The notes under the pieces are model-generated. The model saw only the letters and a program-made list of their open reading frames with translations. It had not been told where the DNA came from and did not search any database. The translations under genes were made by a program, and so were the position numbers. From the NCBI RefSeq assembly GCF_000516985.1, contig NW_006917091.1:1068977-1132976 (forward strand): a DNA stretch of 64,000 nucleotides, given 5' to 3'. Below are positions 1-10,321 of this stretch, one piece after another (the first letter of the stretch is position 1; each line of letters starts with the position of its first letter). The stretch comes from Pestalotiopsis fici W106-1 (Eukaryota; Ascomycota; Sordariomycetes; Amphisphaeriales; Sporocadaceae).

Positions 1-2870
1 AGCGCGAACGAAAGCAGCAGGCGCGCGCGCGCCGTTCAACAACAACTGCCAGGCTCAACTTCTTTCTCTTGCTCCCTCTCACGATCTCTCTCGCCGCTGC
101 TCCAAAAGCCAGGATGCGACGCACCTCTGTGCATTCCCGCTCTACCCAACCCTGCTAGCCTCTTGCTAGACCTGCTAGACCCTGTGAGACCCCTGCTAGC
201 ATATCAGGCAAAGTACCTAAGGTTTGGCTGTCTCCAACCTCCCCCTCGTGCTGAGGAGCGGTATGTATCAATTGTCTGACTCTCCCACCAGAGTTAACTT
301 CAAATGGCACGCACGTCTAGTGGCTGGCTGGTGGCCCAGTTCAACGAGAAACACGCCCAGCAGCGCCCAGCAGTGCCCAGCAAAGGCCAGTGCTGGGTGT
401 CGTCGGCAGAGCTGCAATTGGCCAATCATGTTGATCTCTGGATCTTCTCTGGAGTTGTTGCAATTGCTAGAAATTCACTAGTCTCGCTCTAGCTCCATTG
501 GAAGCTCGATAATTGTGGCGTCCTTCTCGATAAGACACCTGGGCACCCACCAATAGCGAGCAAGTCCCGCTCCATTCTCACCAGGAACAGGCCGGTGCCT
601 CAGCAGTCCACGCGGCTTCGTCAACTCTTTTCTGGCGCGGTCCCAGTTCTTCAGGTAGCTTGGCTTGCAAAAGCTTGGGGTGCTGGAGCTTCAATGCTTT
701 CTTTTTCTCTTTAGGAAAAATTGCTGACACTTGACCGTCCCGAACCAACGGCCAATGCGCACTACTATCAACTACTTAACAAATCAACGACATCATTCAC
801 CAGCAACGGCGTCCTCGCTCGACAGGCATACGCTTGCTAGAGGTGCCTTTGAAGCTAAGCCCATATACCCGAATGTGCCATCACACCCAAAGAGGTCGAG
901 GGAGCGTTCGTAACTGCGGAGACGAGATGCACAACACCAGCAGTACTCTGTACATAGTAAGCTGGGGTCCATCCCACAGTTCACATGACGAACGCACGGC
1001 GGCGAATACGATGCGCGGTCCATCGTACAGCATGGGCAGCCAGCTCCAGACACCTAGCGCTCGCCCGGTGGTCGGTCATGGAGGGTGTACTACGAGTTAC
1101 ACATGCCGAGTATCCCGTCTGCGAGTTCTTTGGGCTTGTGCTACTGCTCGCTTTTTGTTGTCGCTCGCTCGCTTGTTATTAGTTCTGCTCCTAACAGCAC
1201 AAGCATTATTTCTCTCATCTTCCACCGTCCAAATACCGGCCAGGGTTGCGCGAGGGAAAAAAAAAAAAAGACTATCAGTGCGACAGACCAGCATTCGATC
1301 CCATGCTATGATCCATATATCCTGGTCATTGTGCGAAATTGAGTCAACTAAAGTCAAGTCTGTTGCCCCGAGGGCCGCAACGGCGCTACCTGGTTACCTT
1401 ACTAAGTTACAGTACCACCTCTACCTGAGAACATCTCAAAAATTTGACCGTGTCAATCTCGGTGCAATGATCCTCTTTCGCCTGCCACTGGAACCTCACT
1501 AGCCACAGCTAGCTACCACACCAGACGTGGAGGGCTCCAATCCCGTAGATCCGGCTTTAATGACCGAAAAGCTTGGCACTGCCTGATCTCACCTTATTAA
1601 GTTGGTGCGACCTCATCTCGTCACTCTCTTACATACATGAAACGGCAGCAGATTGTGCCAAATATCATTATTGTATCGCCAGCCCATGTGCTCGCTCTCT
1701 CCAAGCAGTCTCCCATTTTCTGGATAAGGTGATTCGCGCTGGGACAAGCGGATTGTCGAGCTCATGGCTCGAGTGGGCGCGTAGGTTGACCGCTCGACCT
1801 ACCGTACCACGTACGTTGGAGCGCGCATCTTGCCTACCTCGGATCAACGATGATCGGTCGGTTCTGTCCGACGAGCCATCCGCTTTCAGATAACCCGTCT
1901 GGCATCTGCCCACAATTGGAGAAAGTTTTTGACAGAAAGTGGAACAGTCGTCGCAATAAAGATGGATTCTCAGGTCGCCAGGGGTCCAGGACGAAAGACT
2001 CCAACCAACTGCTCGCGCTAACCTTGTCGTCGCGTCCAAAACAATGCCAACCATCTTGTACTGGTTCGTATGCACCGCCAAAAAAGAAACTCCTCTTGGC
2101 AGCAATTTCCGCTCCATCACTTTCGCCAACCGGTTCCGCCCCGACCACGTTTGCCCAACCGCTTACGAACCAAACTGAAGACATCACGAGCTCATAGACT
2201 TTGAAAATTTTGCCGCTTACCGGTGGTGATATTGTCTCCATCAATTGACAGCAAGCCAATCATGTAGTACTCCCGTCTCAGATTACGTACCACTTCCATC
2301 GGCCCAAGATCCCAACTGTGCGGGCCAGCTCAGTATGACAGTTGATTGCCACCAGTGGTAACAATTTGAGATGCTGCGAGACAGTATTGTATGCATGCAC
2401 TCAACTATACCATTCATCTGTATGCATACTCCTTTTCGGCAACCTCTGGCAGTGCGGCCAATCACAAGGGTATCATCGTTGTATCTCTCCTTAAATCGCA
2501 ACATCATTGAATGAGATATGATACCCATGCGCTCTGCTGTAAGCCGCTGACATAACAGAAGTTTTTGAGGCAACGCAAGCTTATGGACTAGGTTTTCCTC
2601 GTGAGAGTGCTAGTTGGCCAAGCTCTGGGCATTTCTTGAACAAAGTGCATGTGTTTGCCCCAGTCTTTTCGGTGGCATATAACAATAATTCATTAGTGCC
2701 CGACTTACAAAGAAGTCTTAAGAATCAGGCTCGTGGAGATCACAATTAATTTCAGGTCGATGGAAGCAAGGACTGCGGAACACGGCAGTGGGCCAGCAAC
2801 TTGTGTGCACCGGCGGATCAGCCTTATTGTATCGTGTCCAACCCCAGAATCTGATATCGCAACAAAGGCC
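1..2870. other. Left-end stretch without a supportable gene
   Basis: Short open frames occur on both strands (the longest is about 222 codons at 834-1502), but none shows a recognisable domain, a consistent exon chain or a convincing signal peptide. A run of 13 A lies at 1257-1269. The stretch is most likely intergenic or holds flanking untranslated sequence. A fast-evolving small gene cannot be excluded. Confidence 0.4.
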
Positions 2871-2954
2871 GGACCATTAGCTCAGTGGTAGAGCATCTGA
2901 TTCCAGTTCATCGGGACATCCAGAAGGTCGTCCGTTCAAGTCGGGCATGGTTCA
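2871..2954 (+). tRNA. tRNA-Trp (CCA) with a 12-nt intron
   Basis: The sequence folds as a cloverleaf. Acceptor GGACCAT (2871-2877) pairs with ATGGTTC (2947-2953) with one G-U. The D arm GCTC/GAGC has loop AGTGGTA. The anticodon loop carries T33 and CCA at 2903-2905. The T arm GTCCG/CGGGC has loop TTCAAGT, and A2954 is the discriminator. A 12-nt insert after position 37 (about 2907-2918) is placed as expected for a nuclear tRNA intron. Two oddities are an A31-C39 mismatch closing the anticodon stem and a G rather than A at position 37. These leave some chance that this is a slightly decayed copy. Confidence 0.75.
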
Positions 2955-2979
2955 ATTCCATCCGGTCTCAGCGCATCTA

Positions 2980-2984
2980 TTTTT
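2980..2984 (+). terminator. RNA polymerase III terminator of the tRNA
   Basis: A run of five T begins 26 nt downstream of the tRNA discriminator base. This matches the usual Pol III stop signal. Confidence 0.55.
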
Positions 2985-4733
2985 GTCCGTTCAATTATCT
3001 TTTGCCACTCGACCCAGAGGATTCGCGATAGCTTCTCCCCGGCACATAGATCGGCGCCGGGTCGGGTATATACTAAATACCGCGCACCGGCCTTAGTAGC
3101 ATGTGGACCTCGGACCGAACGGACATCGACTATCGAGGCGCGATAATGTGCACACCCATAACTAGGAGCGACTGACGATCGATCTGACTCATTGGTTTAT
3201 TTTCTCACTTATCCATTCCTTCAATGTGGTCGGTTGGGATGGCTCGATGCAGACATGGACTCTAGACTGCTGCCCTGCCCTGCTTGCTATCGGCCTTGTT
3301 ACCGACGATGTGAAGCTGCTCACAATTGTTTGGGACATCATCCTACCACCTTTTCCCAATCCATTTAGGCCGCATACAAGAATGACTGTCTCTCACAAAA
3401 AGCTGCCGTTGGACTCGATTGAGCAGACTACCGCGTGTGTAGGCTCTCTGTGTCGAGGAACAAATATCGGCAGGCACCATTACCACAACTTGATCTTCTG
3501 GCAGGGCAGTGCATATGTTTTGATTGAACTTGGCACAAAAGTCCTCTGTCCCGGCTAGCTGCTCGGAGCGCTGGCGTATGAGTGATCAGAACGGTAGCAG
3601 CAACAGCCTGTACTCAACGGATGTCTCACTTGGACTGCTCGACGGCATGAGAATTTGTTGCAATGTTAGTCATTTCCTCCGCAACGCGGACAGCTATGAC
3701 ATATGAAAAGTTATCGCGCTTTTGCCAAGAGAGCTCGAAGAACCCGGCGGACATTGCAACTCGACGGGTTCAGATAACCGGAATCGAATTTCAAGCAGGT
3801 GAGCATCGTTCGATTTTGGTCCTGCGCACCTTTCAGTCCTTGTCTACCCAGCTTCCTATGTTGCAGTGTCGATGAAACAATGTCAAGGAAATGAGGCAGT
3901 GTCTTGCGCAAAGAGCAAATGGCCTGCATCATTGTCATCAAGTCAAATCTTGCGTGGATGGGTTATGTAGCCCATCGCGGAGACACTCCTTATCTACTGA
4001 TGCAACAAGGTGTTTGATTACCGGTAGAGTATGGTAGCAGGGTGGAATTTGAGGAAATATAGGAGAAAACGGCAGGTCAGGGATAGTGAATAAGAAGTAT
4101 TTGCTTTGCCGAGAACCGGAGTGCGACTGGCGCTCAATCGACTTGCTGGTTGGTGTCACTCAGAGCGGGCAGATAGATGTCTGCTCTAATGGGCCAACCT
4201 TTGTGATGGGTTGTTTGTTGTGACATTTCTATATCTTTGCCGATGGCTCACAGCGAAAACAGGTGCTTTGGGCATGAAGGCAGTATGTCGCAAATGATTT
4301 GTTTTGGTTTGCGCGTAGTCAATCTGCTTGTTAGTATTAATAGTTTCTGCAGGTAAGCGGCTTCATATTCGTCTCCACATGCTGCACTAACCCGACGGGC
4401 TCATCCGCAGCCAGACTTTGATCGTTATCATTATCGTCTTCTGATTCTTTTTTTTGGTCCATCGAGAAAAGTATTTATTTCTCGGCTTATCAGAGTAACG
4501 TCAGCGATTAAATTACTTTAAGAGTTCAGTCATCCCAACAGATTTTCTGTCCACGTCTTTTGCAGAACTTGAAAGCGATTTCCCACATTTCTGTATTGAA
4601 GTTTGCGCCTCTTCGTGCCAGGCCGGCGGAAATGATAAGGATCTGGTCGCATGCATAGGTACAGCACCTGGTGAACGTCAAGAGCAATCCGATCATTGTT
4701 TCGAGCCCTACACGCTCGAACGCTCTCATTACC
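2985..4733. other. Intergenic region upstream of the GDE1-type gene
   Basis: No gene is supported. Short frames such as 3226-3558 (+) lack recognisable features. The 300 bases before 4734 are the probable promoter and leader of the SPX-GDPD gene. Confidence 0.4.
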
Positions 4734-7700
4734 ATGAAATTTGGAAGAAATTTTGCTTGGCATCAGGTACCCAAGTGGGCGGGCTTCTACGTCAATTATG
4801 ACGAATGGAAAGTTCTTGCCAAAGCAGAGAAATTCGCAGGTAGGTCTTCTCTCAAACAACATGAGGATACTATCAAGCTCTCCCCTTACTTACAACACAA
4901 ATGTAGGGCTCAGGAGAGCGATAACATGCGATACTCGGATGATTGAGACCTTTCTCCAGGACAAGTTTCAAGCCGTAGTGCAGCAATTGTCCATCCTGGA
5001 AGATGAATACAACCTCACACTAGATTCATGGGACACCGTGGCTCTTCAATCCATACCAACATATGAGAAGAATGATATAACAGCTTCTCTAACAGAGGTT
5101 GCCTCGTTGGTCATACTTTTGAGTCGCTACGTCAGTGCAACACAAGTGGCTGCAGAACGAATTAGCAGCAAAACAGCAGAAACACTCGATGAGGTAGACC
5201 ATCTGAGAACCATCTTGCAAAAGGCAACTGCTCAATGGGTGCAGAATCTACAGAGAATCAATAGTTTACTGCGGATTCTCCATTTGAAGAAACCCTCTGA
5301 TGAACGCGATACCTCCTCCTTACTGTTGGCGAACCTCCAGGCCGGTCAAAACCCACAGGTCTTGGAGAAAGCAGCAAGGGCATTGCAGCAAGACTCCCCC
5401 GAACAATTGAAGGAGTTCTTGCAAGATGAATCAATCAAAGAAAGCAATTCTAGCAATCAGAAAATCATTCTTATCCTAACAAAAATCGGCATTCTCTGCT
5501 CAGCTTCAAAATGCCTCCCACTTCTAGTATCCCACTTGAGCATTGACCATGGTCTTGGTAACTACGGCTCCCAGAATCCGATACACCTTCAGATACTTCA
5601 AGCTGCATGGCTGAAAGATGCAGACCTCGCGCATCAGGGTGTTCGATTGATTCTTGAGACTCTGCCACCACTCCATTGGCCAGACTTGTTACTATGCCCA
5701 GACTCACTGGGTCGTGTTGCACTGCATTATGCAGCTTGTTATGGTCTGACTGCTACCTGCAACGAGATACTCGAGCATGTATCCTCACTCGACGTCCCAG
5801 AAGCAACGGATAGTCCCCCAGTATTTCTCTTGAGTGATAATCTGGGAGAAACACCACTTTCAATGGCCATTACACAAGGACACGATCAAGTTGTCAAATG
5901 CTTCCTAAATTGGACACATCAATCTGGTGGACAGGTGTCACCACCGGGTGCAAACAAGCTCGAGGGAGTATTCTATGATATGATTTTACTCGCTATACGC
6001 TCCCAGCGTCCTCACATCACCGAATTCCTCATGGACCACAATCCCCAACTTCTTACAACATGCTCAACGATATCAGAGCTGCTATGCTTGGCGTCCCAAT
6101 TTGGCCAAGCATCCATCGTTGGACGGCTCTTGGCCCATTCCAATAACATCAACATTGGACAGCGACTACGAGGCAGAACACCACTAATGATAGCCTCAAT
6201 CTATGAGCATGGAGATGTGGTAGAGCTCTTGATACAGCACCCAAGCTGTGACATCTCTGTTCGCGATCACGATGGCTGGACAGCCGTAGCCCATGCTGCT
6301 TTCAAAGGTCCGCCCGCATTGGTAGACGTGCTCCAAAGTCAAAGTGCAGGCTTGAGTGCCCATTTGGGACCAACGAACCATCAAGAAAGCATCAAACTAC
6401 CCGCACACAGCCCAAAAAGACAGAATCAAGCCTCCAAGAATGTGGCGCTTGGTCGGCATCAGCAAGATTGCAGTCATATTTTCGTCAACCTTGGTCACTT
6501 CGACATGGAAAAGGAGTCGATGGTTCTGCAGATCGAGCCCTTTCGCCGACTTATCTCCCCCATGCAAATCCCCGAAAGCAGTCTGACCCTCGAGATATCC
6601 GCCATTGACAGCAGCACCGCCGAGAAATATCATTTCCCATTTCCGATTTTCCAAGATCTTTCAAATGACCCCATGCATTTCATGGCGAAGGATCCCAACG
6701 CCGTGAAATTTATGTTTAGAGTCTACTGTTCCGTGGTGGGACACAACACCCACGAGCAAAGGGGTCAACTCATTGGTTCAGCGTCAGTGTCCCTTGGCGA
6801 TGCTCGCAAGGCATTAGGGCCATCTCTGGAAAGTCTGGAGAGGGACCATACCGTTTCTTTGATCTCACCAGACGCTTTCGGCAATGAATACATTGGGACA
6901 TTGACCTTTACGTTTGTGATAGCAGAAGCATTCGTATTCAAAGGCTCACCCCCAAAACCTACAGAGATGATACTTAAACAGGACGACTCGCCACTCGTTG
7001 CAGGCCATCGCGGTAAGTTACAAACTTGGCATGCCATGTTTGATTCCGTAGTGAGCTAATGGAAACCAGGTCTGGGCCAGAACTCTTCGAACCAGGCTCG
7101 TCTGCAGTTGGGAGAAAACACCATGGATGTGTGTGACTCCTTTCCTTGAAGTAGCCCTATGCTTTCCAGACTGCCCGCTGACCATCAACAGTCGTTTTTT
7201 GCAGCTCTAAATGCAGGAGCAGATATTCTCGAGGTAACAGCTTTTTGTCCCATGCCACACTAATATCCTTTCTGATGATCTTTTTATTTTAGTTTGGTAT
7301 GTTGTCGTGTTTCTACAAACACTGCTTGTGCAGCCCAGTGGTTTCTTACAAAAAGTAGATGTGCAAGTAACAAGAGACTTGATCCCGGTGATTTATCATG
7401 ACTTTCTAGTTAGCGAGACTGGAACAGATGCTCCAATGCACAATATCACCTATGAACAGGTAGGCTGACTTCAGCGAGTCATATCTCGAGCTTCGAGACT
7501 TTGGGCTGACCCTGTATTTCTAGTTGATGGTAGCAAGTACAATGCAAGACAGTACGGCCAGGCCTCCAGGAACAGCATCCTCATTGCTACAGAGAGCCGA
7601 AGTCAATGCAATGCAAAGACCTCGTGCATATTCCGCGGGCAAGGCGCGCCCAGATAATATTGACATAGTAGCGAGACTGATGTCCACTTTCAACTTTCAG

Positions 7701-8439
7701 AACTTTGGCTTCAAGGGGAATATAGGCGGTGAATGCATTCATGGGCCGTTTATGAAACTTGAGCAACTACTTGTGGAGATGGATTCATCAATTTGTTTTA
7801 ATATTGAACTCAGTAAGTCAAACTGTAAAGAGGTTAGGCGACCATGAAAATCTGATAGTATATCACAGAATATCCAATGCTTTTCGAGGCTCGAGACTTT
7901 GACATGGACACACTGGCCATGGAGCTGAATCTTTACCTCGACACGATACTTGATATTGTTTTCAAGCATGGCAAGAATAGGCCAATCTTCTTCTCCTCTT
8001 TTAGTCCGGAGCTCTGCTTTGTGTTGTCAACCAAACAGAAGCTATACCCAATCTTGTTTCTTACCGAATCAGGGTACATCCCAACGCGAGATATACGAGC
8101 GATATCATTTCAAGAGGCTGTGCGATTCGCCAAAAAGTGGAATCTAGAGGGTGTCGCGATACGCTCGCAGCCCTTTCTAGCGGCTCCGGAGCTGATTGGT
8201 TTGGTAAAGAGCTCGGGTTTGATCTGCGCTTCCTGGGGGGATCTCAACGATGAGCCAGACTGTGCAAAGGTAACAACATTTTCTGATTCAAATAAAAGCC
8301 ATCTCAGAGTAACGAGAGAAGGAGATTTAAAAACGCAACTAACTCTGCCGTATAGGTTCAAGCCGATTCCCATTTGGATGTAATCATCACGAACAAGGTT
8401 GGAGAGATTGTCTTGGCCCTGGAACGTCCGAGGAAATGA
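4734..8439 (+). CDS. GDE1: SPX-ankyrin-GDPD glycerophosphodiester phosphodiesterase
   Basis: Predicted exons are 4734-4839, 4907-7012, 7070-7128, 7192-7233, 7293-7296, 7359-7459, 7524-7812, 7869-8269 and 8356-8439, giving 1,063 aa. Residues 1 to about 175 form an SPX domain, opening MKFGRNFAWHQVPKW. Ankyrin repeats occupy about 295-560, a C2-like or linker part follows, and a GDPD catalytic domain runs from about 735 to the end. Catalytic-type motifs are all present: GHRG at 735-738, GENTM, the split EFDVQ and the YHDF motif. This favours an active Gde1-type enzyme that hydrolyses glycerophosphocholine or related diesters over the phosphate regulator PHO81/NUC-2, whose GDPD domain is degenerate. 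The SPX domain suggests control by inositol pyrophosphate/phosphate status. The fifth exon is only 4 nt long but is needed to keep frame and to supply part of the EFD motif. All introns are GT-AG and 56-86 nt long. Confidence 0.9.
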
Positions 8440-8850
8440 GCTATTTCCATTGCTATTCATAGCAATAACCATAAGAATTGACTTATATTCAGATGGAACT
8501 GAAAGTAGTCAAGACTCGGTCCAAGGTTTTTCCTCTTGTATAACTTCCATGAAACAAACCAGTTATGCCTTCACACCAGACGCTTCATAATTATGCTAAT
8601 GCAACAATTCTTATCGCCCTTGATGCATTAAAGGCGCAAACGATCGATTTATTCCGTGACTTGACTAGGAGCGGTCTTGGCGCTCTGCCCCTGGGCAAAT
8701 CATCGTGTTATCGCGTGGGTCCTGATGCCTGATGGGGCCGGCAGTTGTTGTACCTCGGTGCCATGCTTGTAAATTGGGTGCTATCGCCTCTTTCCGCAAG
8801 AGAGAGAGTGTGTTTGCATCATCATCCTCACACGTTCTGCCTCTGCCAAC
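8440..8850. other. Intergenic region between the GDPD and dioxygenase genes
   Basis: It holds the 3' end of the GDPD gene and the presumed promoter of the dioxygenase gene. An in-frame stop at 8770-8772 blocks any upstream ATG extension of the next gene. Confidence 0.5.
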
Positions 8851-9994
8851 GTGTCGAGTTCTACAATCCCAGAAGAGTTGAGTCTCCCCACTGAGAAACT
8901 TGGGCAGCTTCGCACCCTTTCCTTACACAAGCTCCAGTCTGGCTCAGTCTCGGAACAAAGTAACCTGCTTCAAGCATGTATAGAAGACGGCTTCTTCTAC
9001 TTGGACTTTACTCAGTCTAGCCACTCTAAAGTCTTGGACGAGGTGGAATCTGTTTTCAACTTGTCCAAAGACCTCTTCGACTATCCCCTCGACATCAAGA
9101 CCCTGTTTGATGTTGACCGGATCTCGGACCTAAAGGTCAACGGTTACAAGCCCAAAGGCCGAAACATTGTAAACAAGAGCGGAAAAAGTGATGGGTTCGA
9201 GAGCTGGGTAGTAAGTTTTGATGACAAAGTGTATTTAACCAAATCACAATGCTCATTGATTCCCTCAGCTCCCACGCAACGGGCTTCTACAACTTTCAGA
9301 AGACCCGTTCCCATACCCTCCGGTTATCGCAAAGAGTATTGGGCATCTTCGTAGTCTGATCAAAGGTATCAACTCTGCCGCACATGTGATCCTGAGCTCC
9401 TTATCAAGCTCTCTCTCACTACCCGAGGGCCAGCGGCTCGAAGATTTCCAGGGCCTGTCGCGCCCTTCTCCGGATATCCTGCGCCTGCTCAGGTACCACG
9501 CCGACCCGGACGCCAGCTGCGTACCGCAGACACCGCACACGGATCTCGGCAGCTTGACTTTTGTCTTTTCCACCACGCCCGGCCTGCAGGTCCTGCCGGC
9601 GGGCGTCGCGAATCGCGACGGCGACGACGATGCCACGGGACCGTCGCCGTGGCGGTACGTGGCGCCGCGCCCCGGCCACGCCGTCGTCAATATCGGCGAC
9701 TGCCTGTCCATCATGACCAATGGCCTGCTCAAGACGGCCCTGCACCGGGTTGGCCCCGTCCACGGGCATCCCATGCCCGAGCGCTACAGCCTGGCGTATC
9801 TCATGCGGCCCGAGGACGACACGGTGCTGCGGGTCTTGGATAGTCCGCACATTCCGCGGCCTGAGACCAGTCGCGCAGATGACGAGGTCACGAGCGGTGA
9901 GTGGATCAGGAGGAAGTTCAAGGCTCTCAGGGGCCAGCAGAATGGTGGAAATATTGATCGGGTCCTGACGGGAGGCAGGGGAGTGCTGATCTGA
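8851..9994 (+). CDS. 2OG-Fe(II) dioxygenase, isopenicillin-N-synthase-like; ATG replaced by GTG
   Basis: Exons 8851-9210 and 9269-9994 (intron 9211-9268, gtaagt...ctcag) give about 361 aa. The N-terminal DIOX_N-like region includes ACIEDGFFYLDF. The jelly-roll domain has an iron triad, HTD in TPHTDLGS and a distal His in ALHRVGP, plus the 2-oxoglutarate-binding Arg/Ser in ERYSLAYL. Such enzymes oxidise small molecules with oxygen and 2-oxoglutarate, and the substrate cannot be read from sequence. The expected start reads GTG-TCG-AGT and no in-frame ATG exists before the stop at 8770 or early in exon 1. So either the start codon is lost, initiation is non-AUG, or a short upstream exon was missed. 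Exon 2 is clearly more GC-rich than exon 1. Confidence 0.75.
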
Positions 9995-10321
9995 AGAAAA
10001 AGGCTCCCTTGTGTCAAACAACTAATCCCTTACCTCCATTCAATGCTCTGGTGCGTCTTTAATGTCATGCAAGGCTCTGCCTATATGCGTATGCGTATCG
10101 TTGTCAGGATACAATCGTTTGTATATTTCCGGTGCTATGCCCTAAGCACAATACTAGATGGTCCAGGCCACAATCTCTAGTACATGATCTCGGGCCAAGC
10201 TTTGATTTCATACAAGGTGCTCATACAGTGACATGCCATCGACTCTATTGTGGAGCCGGCTTGGCTGGAATCAGCTTGGGTAATACTAAGATATAATAGT
10301 AACGACAAGCAAGGCACCATC
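9995..10321. other. Convergent intergenic spacer
   Basis: This is the shared 3' region of the dioxygenase (+) and the membrane-protein gene (-). Nothing else was seen. Confidence 0.5.

Noticed and set aside
834..1502. 222-codon plus-strand frame
   Set aside because: It shows no domain, composition is not protein-like, and it crosses an A13 run. There is no supporting splice or start context.
1668..2259. Two overlapping minus-strand frames of 141-153 codons
   Set aside because: They overlap each other and plus-strand frames, with no recognisable motif.
9265..10021. Minus-strand frames of 169 and 200 codons opposite the dioxygenase
   Set aside because: They are antisense shadows of the GC-rich second exon, whose sense frame has a complete catalytic motif set.
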